A stretch of 52,773 bases of DNA, from the NCBI GenBank assembly GCA_020247395.1, contig JADCJC010000097.1:1-52773 (forward strand). Reading direction: 5' to 3'. This document shows, piece by piece, positions 1 through 9,919 of the stretch (the stretch's first letter is position 1; each line of letters starts with the position of its first letter). The notes under the pieces were generated by a model. It saw only the letters and a program-made list of their open reading frames with translations, did no database searches and was not told the DNA's origin. Both the position numbers and the translations under genes were made by a program. Source of the DNA: Rhodocyclaceae bacterium (GTDB lineage Bacteria > Pseudomonadota > Gammaproteobacteria > Burkholderiales > Usitatibacteraceae).

Positions 1-93
1 GACGCAATTCACACATCTGCAACAAAACGTTGCGATACGACGAATACCACTTGCCGCGCCGCAACAAGCCCTCTGCAATCTATCCCTCGCAGT

Positions 94-3000
94 TCAGCAT
101 GATCGCTCGCCGTATCCGCCGCCGCCCGGTGTCTCCAGGACAAATACATCATCTGGATTGACTTCCACCTCGTCGGCGTACGATAAGGTTGTGCGTGATC
201 CATCCGGGTGTTCAATCCAGCTCGCGCCACAGGCACCGGTGCCGCCGCCACTCATCCCAAATGGCGGCACCAAGCGGTGCCCGGCAAGAATGGCTGCTGT
301 CATCGTTTCAAGAAAGCGGATTTTGCGAATGGCGCCATCGCCGCCACAGAATTTGCCGTCGCCGCCAGAGCCACGGCGAATGGCGTGCTCTACCACGATC
401 ACGGGATAGCGCAGTTCCAAAACCTCTGGGTCGGTCAATCGCGAGTTTGTCATGTGTGCTTGCACCGCGTCGCAGCCGTCAAAGGTAGGGCCGGCACCCG
501 TTCCACCAGAAACCGTTTCGTAGTACTGGTACTGGTGGTTGCCGAATGTGAAGTTATTCATGGTTCCGCCACTGGCGGCCATTACGCCTAATGCACCGAT
601 CAACGTGTCGGTAATGCACTGCGAGGTTTCAACGTTGCCTGCCACGGTCGCGGCCGGGGGCGAAGGGTTCAGCATGGAGCCGCGCGGAATGATAATCGTG
701 AGTGGTTTCAGGCATCCGGCGTTGAGCGGAATATCGCTGTCTACCAACATTCGAAACACGTAGAGTACCGCGGCGAATACAACAGCGGAGGGCGCGTTGA
801 AGTTCGAGGTGAGCTGGGCGGAAGTCCCGGTGAAGTCGATAGTAGCGCTGCGTTTGTCGGCACCGATTGTGACCCGGACCGCAATGATTGCACCGTTATC
901 CATCGCATAAGAAAAGCTGCCATCGTGAAGTTTGCCAATCGCGCGGCGCACACTTTCTTCGGCGTTGTCCTGAACGTGCTGCATGTAGGCTTGTACCGCG
1001 CCTAAGCCAAAGTGGTTGACCATCTGTTTCAACTCTTGTGCACCTTTTTCATTCGCCGCAACTTGTGCCCGCATGTCCGCGATGTTTTGGTCGATGTTTC
1101 GAGCAGGGTGTTTGGCGGCGGCCAGCAACGTGCGCATTTCAGTTTCGAGAAATACGCCGTTGGACATCAACTTCACGTTATCCAGCAGTACACCTTCGTC
1201 TTCGACGGTTTTGGAAAAGGGCGGCATGGAGCCGGGGGTGATACCGCCAATGTCGGCGTGGTGGCCACGCGAGCCAACAAAAAACTGGGGAGCGCTGCTG
1301 GCACCATCAAGAAAAACCGGGGTGACGACGGTGACGTCCGGCAAATGGGTGCCGCCGTTATACGGATCGTTTAGTACAAATACATCGCCGGCCTGCATAC
1401 GCCCAAAGTTTTTGCGATAAACCGTGCTAACGGATTCTCCCATCGAACCCAAGTGCACGGGCATATGCGGTGCATTGGCGATCAAGTTGGCGTTTGCATC
1501 AAACAACGCACAACTGAAATCAAGCCGCTCCTTGATGTTCACTGAGTAGGCAGTTTGTTGCAGCCGTGTTCCCATCTGTTCTGCGATTGACATGAAAAGA
1601 TTGTTGAAAACCTCGAGCATCACCGGGTTGGCTGCTTCGCGCGCTGGCGGGTCGGAAAGACGTTCGATGACTAGTGGTGTCGTCCGTGTCAGGATGAGGT
1701 CCCGCGTGGGGGTGAGATTCGCACACCAGCCCGGCTCGACCACCGTCGTCGCGTTCCCGTCCACAATGATTGCGGGGCCAACGATGGGCTGGCCGGGTGC
1801 CAAGCTGGTGCGCGAATAGACGCCCGTCTGGAACGATTTGCCGGCACAGACCATCCGCGCCAGCGAGAAGGGCTGGTTGCTTGGATGTTCCGCCGTAGAT
1901 GATTTGGTCGAATCGCAATCGATATCCGCAGATTGACCGGTGACTTCGACCGATATTGCCTCAACGATAAGTCCGCGCCCGTGCATCAGAAAGCTGAAAC
2001 GGCGTTTGTAAGCGGCTTCATATGCAGCCTGCATTGCCGACGCATCGCCAAACTCGACGGCAATCGCAGAATCCGTGCCGATGTACTTCAGATGAACGCG
2101 TGTTGCGAGGCTGATCCGAGCCGTCTCGACGCCCTGTGAGGCCACCTCTCGCGTCGCGCTGTCAGCCAGTTCGCCGACTCTTTGCGCGAGTATCGCAACA
2201 GTAGAGTCAGTGAGCGGCGCTTCGATTGTGCTTTGGCGCATTGCGGTGATGTTCGCCAGACCCATGCCGTAGGCGGATAACACACCGGATAACGCGTGGA
2301 TGTAGATGGTTGTCATACCGAGTTGATCGGCTACCAGACACGCATGCTGTCCGCCAGCTCCACCAAAGCATTGCAATACATACTCGGTAACGTCGTGACC
2401 GCGCTCGACGGAAATGCGCTTAATTGCGTTGGCCATGTTGGCCACCGCAATACGCAGGAATCCTTCAGCAATCTGTTCTGCAGTTTGTTGAACTCCGGTT
2501 GCGCGCGAGACATCCTCCGCCAGCGTGCAAAATTGCCGTTGAACGGTCTCCGCATCCAGCGGTGATACACCGTCATTGCCAAACAACGTTGGGAACCAGT
2601 CGGGTTGCAGTTTGCCCAGCATGACGTTGCAATCCGTTACGGTGAGTGGTCCGCCGCGCCGGTAACATGCTGGCCCAGGATTGGCCCCCGCACTATCTGG
2701 GCCGACACGAAAACGCGCGGTTTTCCCCACTGCGTCGAAGTGCAGGATAGACCCGCCACCTGCGGCAATGGTGTGAATGGACATCATCGGCGCGCGCATC
2801 CGTACGCCGGCGACTTGCGTCTCGAACTCGCGCTCCAACTCGCCCGCAAAGTGTGAAACGTCGGTAGAGGTACCGCCCATGTCGAAGCCGATCACCTTGT
2901 CAAATCCTGCGGATGTTGCCGTCTTGGTCATGCCGATGATCCCGCCCGCAGGGCCCGACAAAATGGCGTCTTTGCCCTGGAATCGACTGGCATTAGTCAG

Positions 3001-3750
3001 CCCGCCGTTTGATTGCATGAAATAAATCGGCGTATCGGGAAGCTCTTTGGTTACCTGTTCGACGTAACGTCGCAGAATCGGCGACAAGTAGGCGTCGACC
3101 ACCGTGGTGTCACCGCGTGAGACAATTTTTATCACTGGGTTTACATCAGACGACGCCGAGACTTGGCGAAAGCCGACCTCCCGAGCGATTGCGGCGACCC
3201 GCAGCTCGTGCTCTGGATATCGGAAGCTGTGCATACAGACGACGGCGACGGCGCGGAATCCGCGTGCATATGCGGCCTCAAGGCGGGCTCGAACGCTGGC
3301 TTCGTCCAGTGGGGTAATGACCGCGCCGGCCGCGCTCATACGCTCTGCGATCTCAACGACATCTGAATAGAGTAGCTCCGGCAGCCGGATGTGCATGTCA
3401 AAGATGCGCGGTCGGTTCTGATAAGCGATGCGCAGCTGGTCACGAAAGCCGGCGGTGATGGCGAGCAGCGTTTTTTTACCTTTGCGTTCGAGCAGCGCAT
3501 TAGTGGCGACGGTCGTACCCATCTTTACCGCAGCGATGGAGGCAGCGGGAATGGCTGCATCGCGGGCGATACCCATCAGCTGGCGGATACCCGCAATCGC
3601 TGCATCTTGGTACATGCTTGGGTTCTCTGACAACAATTTCGCCGTGACAATGCTGCCGCCCGGCGTTTTGGCGACAATGTCGGTAAACGTGCCTCCCCTG
3701 TCAATCCAGAAATGCCACAGGCGAGGGTTTCTCACTTCAGTGTTTGCCAT
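94..3750 (-). CDS. 5-oxoprolinase / hydantoinase A-B fusion
   Basis: This protein of 1218 residues joins the two halves of the hydantoinase/oxoprolinase family. The N-terminal HyuA-like half opens with the phosphate-binding motif DRGGTFTD at residues 17-24 and has a second ATPase-like motif (GFDMGGTSTDVS). The HyuB-like half begins at about residue 690 (NPVMLEVFNNL) and ends with a glycine-rich tail (ETPGGGGYGE). Fused proteins of about 1200 residues are usually ATP-dependent 5-oxoprolinases, which open 5-oxo-L-proline to glutamate in the cytoplasm. Some relatives act on hydantoins or N-methylhydantoin, so the substrate is inferred. The gene is monocistronic here and divergent from the SMP-30 gene. 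The 93 bases beyond its stop, at the window edge, hold nothing recognisable. Confidence 0.9.
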   Translation of the reverse strand: MANTEVRNPRLWHFWIDRGGTFTDIVAKTPGGSIVTAKLLSENPSMYQDAAIAGIRQLMGIARDAAIPAASIAAVKMGTTVATNALLERKGKKTLLAITAGFRDQLRIAYQNRPRIFDMHIRLPELLYSDVVEIAERMSAAGAVITPLDEASVRARLEAAYARGFRAVAVVCMHSFRYPEHELRVAAIAREVGFRQVSASSDVNPVIKIVSRGDTTVVDAYLSPILRRYVEQVTKELPDTPIYFMQSNGGLTNASRFQGKDAILSGPAGGIIGMTKTATSAGFDKVIGFDMGGTSTDVSHFAGELEREFETQVAGVRMRAPMMSIHTIAAGGGSILHFDAVGKTARFRVGPDSAGANPGPACYRRGGPLTVTDCNVMLGKLQPDWFPTLFGNDGVSPLDAETVQRQFCTLAEDVSRATGVQQTAEQIAEGFLRIAVANMANAIKRISVERGHDVTEYVLQCFGGAGGQHACLVADQLGMTTIYIHALSGVLSAYGMGLANITAMRQSTIEAPLTDSTVAILAQRVGELADSATREVASQGVETARISLATRVHLKYIGTDSAIAVEFGDASAMQAAYEAAYKRRFSFLMHGRGLIVEAISVEVTGQSADIDCDSTKSSTAEHPSNQPFSLARMVCAGKSFQTGVYSRTSLAPGQPIVGPAIIVDGNATTVVEPGWCANLTPTRDLILTRTTPLVIERLSDPPAREAANPVMLEVFNNLFMSIAEQMGTRLQQTAYSVNIKERLDFSCALFDANANLIANAPHMPVHLGSMGESVSTVYRKNFGRMQAGDVFVLNDPYNGGTHLPDVTVVTPVFLDGASSAPQFFVGSRGHHADIGGITPGSMPPFSKTVEDEGVLLDNVKLMSNGVFLETEMRTLLAAAKHPARNIDQNIADMRAQVAANEKGAQELKQMVNHFGLGAVQAYMQHVQDNAEESVRRAIGKLHDGSFSYAMDNGAIIAVRVTIGADKRSATIDFTGTSAQLTSNFNAPSAVVFAAVLYVFRMLVDSDIPLNAGCLKPLTIIIPRGSMLNPSPPAATVAGNVETSQCITDTLIGALGVMAASGGTMNNFTFGNHQYQYYETVSGGTGAGPTFDGCDAVQAHMTNSRLTDPEVLELRYPVIVVEHAIRRGSGGDGKFCGGDGAIRKIRFLETMTAAILAGHRLVPPFGMSGGGTGACGASWIEHPDGSRTTLSYADEVEVNPDDVFVLETPGGGGYGERSC

Positions 3751-3875
3751 GACGGCAGTTTAATACCTGGGCAGCCGAAACATAGACGGCGCAGTGTCGC
3801 GGCGCGGAAGCATGATTTCCACCTCAACACTTGCCGGTGCCGCATAATGCTGGCATTCAAATAGTCGAAGCAAAT

Positions 3876-4775
3876 ATGTATTCCACGCCGCTTTCACTTA
3901 CCTCCGATACCCACTTTGAATTGCCGTCGTTTCTGCACGACGCTGGCGCAGACAACCCTTGGTCACACGCAAATCTAGGCGGACGGGACATACATAGCTT
4001 TCTGGACGGTCCGTGTTTCGATAGTAGCGGGAATTTATGGCTGGCGGATGCGCCATTCGGACGCATATTTCGTGTCACACCGAGCGGCGACTGGGATCTC
4101 ATCACCAAGTATGACGGCTGGCCGAGCGGCTTAGAGTTTCACAAGGATGGCCGCCTATTCATTGCCGATCAGCGGCACGGCATTTTGCAGCTTGATATCA
4201 GCCTGCGGAAGTTGGCTCCGGTATTGACCCACTATGTCGGACAGCGGTTCTTAGGCGTGACTCACCTGGCCTTTGCCAGCAACGGCGATCTGTATTTTTC
4301 CGATGCAGGCCAAACCGGTCTGCACGCTGCTGACGGTGCCTTGTACCGGATGAAAGCCAACGGTGAGTTACAACGATTGGTATACGGTATCCCGCGGCCA
4401 GCGGGACTAGGAGTTGGGGCGAATGAAGATTTATTGCTGATGGCGGTGGCGGGTGATAACGCCATTTGGCGAGTACCCCTGGTCGAGGGCGGCGTCTCAA
4501 AAGTGAGCCGATACATTCAACTTTCGGGCGGATGGGGCACCAACGGCGGTCCCGGCGGGATTGCCATGGATAGTGATGACAATGTTTATGTTGCCCATCA
4601 AGGGATGGGTTGTGTGTGGATGTTCGATAAACGCGGTGAGCCGAAGTATCGTGTTGATTCGTCGCGCGGCGACAGTACAACCGGTATTGCCATCGATCCG
4701 AACGATCCGAGAAGCATTTTGGTCACTGAGGCGCAAACTGGCGTGGTGCTCAAAGCCAGCCTGCCGATTTACTGA
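3876..4775 (+). CDS. SMP-30/gluconolactonase-family protein
   Basis: The product is about 299 residues, built of repeated six-bladed beta-propeller strands typical of the SMP-30/gluconolactonase/LRE family. Examples are [23 protein letters not shown], split over blades, and later repeats of the form D-x-x-G-x-L-Y/F-x-A-D. Family members are metal-dependent lactonases that hydrolyse sugar or other lactones. I start at the ATG at 3876 (MYSTPLSL). An in-frame ATG at 3831 would add 15 residues without family character. The next gene, tryptophan dioxygenase, starts 13 bases after the stop, so the two are probably co-transcribed. The substrate cannot be told from the sequence. Confidence 0.8.
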   Translation: MYSTPLSLTSDTHFELPSFLHDAGADNPWSHANLGGRDIHSFLDGPCFDSSGNLWLADAPFGRIFRVTPSGDWDLITKYDGWPSGLEFHKDGRLFIADQRHGILQLDISLRKLAPVLTHYVGQRFLGVTHLAFASNGDLYFSDAGQTGLHAADGALYRMKANGELQRLVYGIPRPAGLGVGANEDLLLMAVAGDNAIWRVPLVEGGVSKVSRYIQLSGGWGTNGGPGGIAMDSDDNVYVAHQGMGCVWMFDKRGEPKYRVDSSRGDSTTGIAIDPNDPRSILVTEAQTGVVLKASLPIY

Positions 4776-4788
4776 CGAGGCGGTGCCA

Positions 4789-5622
4789 ATGGTTGACGAT
4801 GAAACACTTCCCGACGGGGCGTTCGACAATTTTCGTAACGACATGAGTTACGGGGATTATCTGAAGCTCGATCAGCTCCTGTCCGCACAGCGTCCGCTAT
4901 CAACCGAACACAACGAGTTACTGTTTATCATCCAACATCAGGCGACCGAATTGTGGATGAAGCTGGCGCTGGCGGAATTGATGCGCGCCCGAATTTGCAT
5001 ACAACTCGAAGACCTGTCCCCCGCATTCAAAATGATGGCCCGTGTGTCGCGCATCATGAACAACCTCATCCAATCATGGGACATCTTGTCCACGCTTACA
5101 CCGACTGAGTACTCTGCATTTCGCGAGTCGCTGGCGCGGTCGTCCGGGTTTCAGTCACATCAAAACCGCATGCTTGAGTTTCTGTTTGGTAACAAGTCGA
5201 GGGTTATGCTTAGGCCATTCGCACATCAGGCGGAAATCCATGCGAAGTTAACGGAATTGTTGAACAGCCCGTCAATCTACGACGAGGCCAATCGGCTCCT
5301 CGCCAGACGCGGATTCACCTTGGATACGGTCATCATCAATCGGGATTGGTCGGCCCCATACGTCGCAAATGCCAGCGTCGCGGCGGCGTGGGCAGAGGTA
5401 TATGCCAACACTAAGCAGTATTGGGATTTGTACGAACTGGCGGAGAAGCTGGTCGATCTTGAAGACTATTTCCGCCAGTGGCGTTTTCGTCATGTCACGA
5501 CGGTCGAGCGTGTGATTGGCTTTAAGCGCGGCAGCGGCGGCACTTCGGGAGTGGATTACCTGCGCAAGATGGTGGATGTGCGATTGTTTCCCGAGCTTTG
5601 GGACATCCGTACCGCTTTGTAG
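4789..5622 (+). CDS. kynA: Tryptophan 2,3-dioxygenase
   Basis: This haem enzyme opens the indole ring of L-tryptophan with O2 to give N-formylkynurenine, the first step of the kynurenine pathway. The product is 277 residues, normal for bacterial enzymes. The signature [13 protein letters not shown] carries the substrate-site histidine at about residue 50. The proximal haem ligand is expected at His235 in [13 protein letters not shown], followed by the conserved RGSGGTSG loop and a terminal FPELW. I chose the ATG at 4789 because it gives the usual N-terminus ([11 protein letters not shown] at 21-31). Upstream in-frame codons lie inside the SMP-30 gene. A formamidase-like hydrolase lies just beyond, on the opposite strand. 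Confidence 0.95.
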   Translation: MVDDETLPDGAFDNFRNDMSYGDYLKLDQLLSAQRPLSTEHNELLFIIQHQATELWMKLALAELMRARICIQLEDLSPAFKMMARVSRIMNNLIQSWDILSTLTPTEYSAFRESLARSSGFQSHQNRMLEFLFGNKSRVMLRPFAHQAEIHAKLTELLNSPSIYDEANRLLARRGFTLDTVIINRDWSAPYVANASVAAAWAEVYANTKQYWDLYELAEKLVDLEDYFRQWRFRHVTTVERVIGFKRGSGGTSGVDYLRKMVDVRLFPELWDIRTAL

Positions 5623-5632
5623 AGATCCGAAC

Positions 5633-5932
5633 CTACGGCAGCGCGACCATCGCCGTATCGCCCACCACCGTCGTCCACTCCCGCACTCGCCAGCTTGTGA
5701 CCAAGCCGTTCTTGACGTAGGGATCGGCTTGGGCAAAGGCTTCGGCTGCCGCGCCAGTTTCACCTTGGAAAACCAATAATGCGCCATCGACGGGATCGGC
5801 GAATGCGCCAGCGAGAAACAGATCGCCATTCGCCTTAGCCGCTTGCGCCAGTGCAAGATGTTCAGCACGAAACGGTGTACGACGCTCAACATAATCGTCA
5901 ACCACTTCGTAAATGAGAACGAAGTGTTTCAT
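5633..5932 (-). CDS. YciI-family protein
   Basis: A 99-residue single-domain protein beginning MKHFVLIYEVVDDY. It has the YciI/YCII-related ferredoxin-like fold pattern, with the family's His25 (RAEHL) and Asp46 (GAFADP) pair and a hydrophobic central strand (GALLVFQG). YciI proteins are small dimeric enzymes of uncertain function; some relatives act in dehalogenation or in isomerisation or cleavage steps. Its ATG overlaps the stop of the hydrolase gene by four bases (ATGA), so the two are translationally coupled. It converges on kynA with only 10 bases between. A part in tryptophan breakdown is inferred from position alone. Confidence 0.85.
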   Translation of the reverse strand: MKHFVLIYEVVDDYVERRTPFRAEHLALAQAAKANGDLFLAGAFADPVDGALLVFQGETGAAAEAFAQADPYVKNGLVTSWRVREWTTVVGDTAMVALP

Positions 5933-6849
5933 TTGAGACCTTTCGCGGTGCTGACGATCGATTCAACAACAAGCGCGCCGGGAGCAGTCCATGGCGCGAT
6001 GAGTTCAAAGTGTCCAGAATCGTCGAGCGTGAGTAGTGTCACCATCTCGCCCTTGGCTTTGGCGCGCTCACGGTAGCGCAGTGCATGCGCGGGCGCAACG
6101 ATGCCGTCGTAGACACCGCTGATGAGAGTCTGCGAAAGTCCCAACGGAAGTAACGGCGTCACAGACGTATCGAGGTAAGCGGCGTCTTTGCGCTCTTTGG
6201 TGTTGATGAGCAAGTCCACCGTGTCTGCGCCGCAAGCGTGCGCGGATGCAGACTTTGCGTACTGGAGGTCCGCGAGCGCAGCGATGCCGACACTTGCTTT
6301 GATTGGCAGCGGCTTCGCCGAGTGGAGGGGCGAGGTGCCGGCGATCTTAGGCCGTGCGGCGAGCCAGAGTGCGAGGTGTCCGCCGGCTGAGTGCCCGCTC
6401 GTGACCACACGATTCAAATCGAGTTTGTAGCGCGGTGCGATCTCGCGCAACTTGTCAGCAGCGGCTGCAATGTCAAGAAAGGTATCGGGGTACGGCGAAA
6501 AATTTTCGGCCTTGGTACCAATGCGTCGGTAGGTTACGCTCCAAACCGCGACTCCTTTTTCGGCAATCGCTTGGGATAGAAACGCAACCAGCTCGGGCCC
6601 GGGCAAATCCGCGCGCCAACATCCGCCGTGAATCAGCACCACCACCGGCAACGATGTACCAAGTGCTTCTGGTAACCACAGTTCGGCGTATTGGTCGGGG
6701 TGTGAGCCGTAGGTCACTTTGTGCGGCGGCGCGGGCCGCGGCGTCCGGTCGAGAACGTCCTTGAAAGTCAACGTTTGGGCAGAAGCATTTGTCATGAGAA
6801 TTGCCGCCAAGCTGGCAAGGATGAGTCTGAGGCGGGCGTTAGAGGGCAT
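5929..6849 (-). CDS. Alpha/beta hydrolase, probable arylformamidase-like
   Basis: The product is about 306 residues, starting MPSNARLRLILASLAAIL, with a likely signal peptide ending near ASAQ (residues 22-25). The oxyanion-hole motif HGGCW is at 74-78 and the nucleophile elbow GHSAGG is at 152-157 (Ser154). The C-terminal YDGIVAP and DDSGHFEL segments supply the Asp and His of the triad. HGG-x-W esterases include kynurenine formamidases, which hydrolyse N-formylkynurenine, and kynA lies close by. That makes arylformamidase the favoured guess. A predicted secretion signal is unusual for a kynurenine enzyme, so a general periplasmic esterase remains possible. Another in-frame start at 6870 would add seven residues before the signal. 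Confidence 0.75.
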   Translation of the reverse strand: MPSNARLRLILASLAAILMTNASAQTLTFKDVLDRTPRPAPPHKVTYGSHPDQYAELWLPEALGTSLPVVVLIHGGCWRADLPGPELVAFLSQAIAEKGVAVWSVTYRRIGTKAENFSPYPDTFLDIAAAADKLREIAPRYKLDLNRVVTSGHSAGGHLALWLAARPKIAGTSPLHSAKPLPIKASVGIAALADLQYAKSASAHACGADTVDLLINTKERKDAAYLDTSVTPLLPLGLSQTLISGVYDGIVAPAHALRYRERAKAKGEMVTLLTLDDSGHFELIAPWTAPGALVVESIVSTAKGLK

Positions 6850-6937
6850 GGGGAGATTCGGTAAACACAAGCAAAGACGGACGAGTTAGGACATTTATGC
6901 CTGAAGAAGCCCGTCAAATGGCGACTTTCAATTTTAC

Positions 6938-7693
6938 TTAGCGTTGCGCTGAAAACACACTTTGATCGATTCCGTATAGGGCCGCAAGCGCTTTGCTCTG
7001 CAACGCGTCCGCCGTCGGGCCGATGCTGACTTGTCCGGCTCGCGAAATGGTCAGCGTTTGGTCGCGGCTTTCACTGCAAACGCGTCGCGCATGATCCGGA
7101 TCGTGAGTGGTGAAGACCACCGCCATGCCGCGCTGTTTGAGTTTGATCAGGGTCTCTAGCACCAACAATCGGTTGCCAAAATCGAGGCTCGCGGTTGGCT
7201 CATCGAGCAACAGATACTTGGCTTGGCTGGCCAGGGCGCGGGCGATCATCACCAATTGCCGTTCTCCGCCGGACAATTCAGAAAACTCCCGATCAATAAA
7301 CTCGCCCATGCCGACTTGCGACAACGACACCGCAGCAATGGCGCGATCTACCGCTCCGGGTTGTGAAAACCAAGAAAGATGCGGTGCGCGGGCCATTTCC
7401 ACCACTTCGAGCACGCTGAAATTGAACAAGCCCGCTGAGTTTTGTGGCACATAGGCAATCTGCCGCGCAATCTCGGGGGCGGAAAGTGTGGTGATCGATT
7501 TGCCGTCTAACAGAACGCGCCCTGCGCGCGGCGCGAGTAAGCCCAACACAGTCCTAAACAACGTGGTTTTGCCGCTGCCATTCGGCCCGAGTATGGCGAT
7601 TGCCTGGCCGGCGGCCACATCCAATGAAATATCGCTGGCGATGACGCGACGGGGGTAACCGATAGATAGTCTTTCTACATTCAGTAGAGTCAT
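6938..7693 (-). CDS. FecCD-type ABC transporter ATP-binding protein
   Basis: This 251-residue ATPase energises import through the neighbouring FecCD-family permease. Visible motifs are Walker A (GPNGSGKT, about residues 36-43), the Q-loop region YVPQNSAG, the signature LSGGERQ, Walker B (KYLLLDEPTASLDFG) and the switch histidine in TTHDPDHA. It resembles the FecE/BtuD/FhuC class that serves siderophore, haem, cobalamin and, in some species, molybdate uptake. Its start overlaps the permease stop by four bases, placing it third in the operon after the binding protein and permease. Confidence 0.92.
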   Translation of the reverse strand: MTLLNVERLSIGYPRRVIASDISLDVAAGQAIAILGPNGSGKTTLFRTVLGLLAPRAGRVLLDGKSITTLSAPEIARQIAYVPQNSAGLFNFSVLEVVEMARAPHLSWFSQPGAVDRAIAAVSLSQVGMGEFIDREFSELSGGERQLVMIARALASQAKYLLLDEPTASLDFGNRLLVLETLIKLKQRGMAVVFTTHDPDHARRVCSESRDQTLTISRAGQVSIGPTADALQSKALAALYGIDQSVFSAQR

Positions 7694-8754
7694 CTTGCCC
7701 GCCTGAAAGTCGCCGCCATCAGCCAGATAAACACGGGTGCTCCGAGTGCCGCAGTGAGCACTCCCGGCGGTACCTCAATCTGCGCAATACTGCGCCCAAC
7801 GGTGTCGACCAGCAACATAAACGTGCCGCCAATCAGCATCGCCAGCGGCAACAGGCGTGAAAACTCCGCCCCCACCAGCAGGCGCACCGCGTGTGGCACT
7901 ACCAGTCCGACCCAACCAACAATGCCGCAGATTGCCACCGATGCGGCGGTCATCAAAGTCGCGGCGATGATGACAGTTAAACGCAGACGGCTGGTGTCTT
8001 GGCCCAATGCGCGCGCCTCATCGTCGGGCAGCGCCAGCAGGTTAATGCGCCAGCGCAACGCGGCCAAGGGTACGGTGGCGATGATAATGATTGGTAGCGC
8101 AACCGCTAGATCACTTTTGGTAATGCTGGCAAAGCTTCCCAACAGCCAGTAGGTGATAGCGGGTAGCTGGTTGTATGGATCGGCCAGATACTTGGTGAGT
8201 GCGATGCCCGACCCTAACAGCGAGCCGATCACCACTCCCGCGAGCACCAGCGTCAGCACCGGGTCGTGTCCGCCATGCTTGCTCACCAGGCTATTGCCAA
8301 TGAGATAGATAGCGGCGACTGCCGCAAGACCGCCGATAAACGCGAGCCCTTGAATTGCGACAATCGGCAACGCCATCATGATGCCCAACACCGCTCCTAG
8401 TGCTGCGCCGCTGGAAACGCCCAGGATATCGGGCGACACTAGGGGATTGCGAAACAGGTTTTGGTACGCTGCACCAGCAGCTGCCAGCGCGGCGCCAACC
8501 GCGAACGCCGCGACAATACGCGGGCCGCGGATGCTGAATAAGACTAGGTCAGCGTTTTCGGGTGCGTTTGTAGTGCCGCCGTAGAGCTTTGCGCCAAGAA
8601 GTGAAAAAAGCTCCCCAATGCTTATCGGGAAGCGACCTACGGACAGTGCCACCAATACCATCCCCACCGCCATGGCAATGGCCAAGGTGTGTATCGCCGC
8701 GACGCGAGCGGTGCCGGTGTTCGTGATGGCGGGGATGGAAGTGCTTGTTGACAC
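7690..8754 (-). CDS. FecCD-family ABC transporter permease
   Basis: This polytopic inner-membrane protein has the FecCD (BtuC-like) pattern: a first hydrophobic segment (LAIAMAVGMVLVALSVG), the conserved RGPRIVAAFAVGAALAAAGAAYQNLFRNPL block, and the family's C-terminal GWVGLVVPHAVRLLVG and PPGVLTAALGAPVFIWLM motifs. It should form the translocation channel of the importer encoded with its neighbours. The start is uncertain. A GTG at 8754 gives a short hydrophilic leader before the first membrane segment. An upstream ATG at 8829 overlaps the binding-protein gene by 29 bases, and an internal ATG at 8673 is also possible. Confidence 0.9.
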   Translation of the reverse strand: MSTSTSIPAITNTGTARVAAIHTLAIAMAVGMVLVALSVGRFPISIGELFSLLGAKLYGGTTNAPENADLVLFSIRGPRIVAAFAVGAALAAAGAAYQNLFRNPLVSPDILGVSSGAALGAVLGIMMALPIVAIQGLAFIGGLAAVAAIYLIGNSLVSKHGGHDPVLTLVLAGVVIGSLLGSGIALTKYLADPYNQLPAITYWLLGSFASITKSDLAVALPIIIIATVPLAALRWRINLLALPDDEARALGQDTSRLRLTVIIAATLMTAASVAICGIVGWVGLVVPHAVRLLVGAEFSRLLPLAMLIGGTFMLLVDTVGRSIAQIEVPPGVLTAALGAPVFIWLMAATFRRAR

Positions 8755-8800
8755 GGAATGGGTTGGTGATCGCGTTTTGCACCAAGGGAACGGGGTTGCG

Positions 8801-9883
8801 CTATTTTGGCAGCACGCCGGGTTCGCCAAGAATCTTTCCTATTTGCTCGCGAGTCGGCTTTTGCTGGTAGAGAAGGCGGTAGACGTTTTCGATCTCTTTG
8901 GCGAGATCAAACTTAAAGGTTTCGGGATACAACAAATTTGCCAGCCACTTTAAGCCGATCAGTCGATTGGCCCCGGGCGGATAGTCGAACCAGCCAAACG
9001 GGAGATTGGGCGAGAGGAACACACGTTTGTTGCGCACCGCTCGAATGGTCTGCCACTCGGCGCGCGTCCATACCTCGCGGTAAAAGGCCGGGTCATTAGT
9101 GACGATGAAATTGGGATTCCATAACACTACCTGCTCAAAGCCAACCTGCGCCAGATTGGCAATGCCGACACCGCCGGTGCCGACGCCTGCGACATTTTTA
9201 GCGCCCAGGAACTCCAGCATCTCGACATTGATCGAGCCCGGCAGCCCTGTGGTGAGACCATTGTTGCCGCGTGCGTAGTAGGCTTCCGGTCGTTGTTCGA
9301 TGGGGATGGTGGCGATACGTGTCTTTAGGTCGGCGAAGGTGGCGTTGACGTAGTCGAGCAGTGGTCTAGCGCGGGTGCCCTCTCCCAAAATGCGCGCAAT
9401 TTTTTCGATCTGCAATGGCAAGGTATCAAGCCTGCCGTCGAGCAGCACATAGGGGATTTTGGTTTCTTGGGTAACACGATCCGCGAGTGAGGCAAAGTTG
9501 GCGTTCACCGAGCCGATGTCGATGATGATGTCGGGCTTGGCTTTCAACACCACCTCGACATTGGCCGTGTTGCCACGACCGGTCAGTCGGCCCAATTCGG
9601 GCAGTTTGACCAACTGTGGCGGCAAGAACGGCGCTTCATCGGGTCTCATCGCACGCGTCCAGCCGATAAGTTTCTCCGGCGCAATTGCCATCACCAACAC
9701 CGAGGCGGGTGGCCCGGCAGCGTACACGCGTTCAATCTTGCGCGGCAGTTCGACTCTCCGCCCGGCGTCATCGATGAATGTTTGCGCGCTCACGGCGCTC
9801 CCTGCCGCGCTCCAGCAGAGCGCCATAACTAGGGAGACGACCGTGAAACGCCGCCGCTGTCTTCTGGATTTACCAAAAATCAT
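8801..9883 (-). CDS. ABC transporter substrate-binding protein (TroA/BtuF-like)
   Basis: This periplasmic binding protein of about 360 residues has a signal peptide (hydrophobic FTVVSLVMALCWSAAGSAVSAQ, cleaved near AQ). The mature part begins with the class-III signature TFIDDAGRRVELPRKIERVYA, and NVEVVLKAKPDIIIDIG is the usual first-lobe motif. It would deliver its ligand to the FecCD permease. I start at the ATG at 9883, which has a strong Shine-Dalgarno sequence (GGAGG) six bases upstream; longer readings run into the divergent regulator gene. Relatives bind iron chelates, haem or cobalamin, and the MolA branch binds molybdate or tungstate. The adjoining molybdate-domain regulator and tup genes favour an oxyanion, but that is inference. 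Confidence 0.88.
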   Translation of the reverse strand: MIFGKSRRQRRRFTVVSLVMALCWSAAGSAVSAQTFIDDAGRRVELPRKIERVYAAGPPASVLVMAIAPEKLIGWTRAMRPDEAPFLPPQLVKLPELGRLTGRGNTANVEVVLKAKPDIIIDIGSVNANFASLADRVTQETKIPYVLLDGRLDTLPLQIEKIARILGEGTRARPLLDYVNATFADLKTRIATIPIEQRPEAYYARGNNGLTTGLPGSINVEMLEFLGAKNVAGVGTGGVGIANLAQVGFEQVVLWNPNFIVTNDPAFYREVWTRAEWQTIRAVRNKRVFLSPNLPFGWFDYPPGANRLIGLKWLANLLYPETFKFDLAKEIENVYRLLYQQKPTREQIGKILGEPGVLPK

Positions 9884-9919
9884 GTTGCCTCCGATGACCC
9901 ATTCGTGTTTGCCGTGCAA

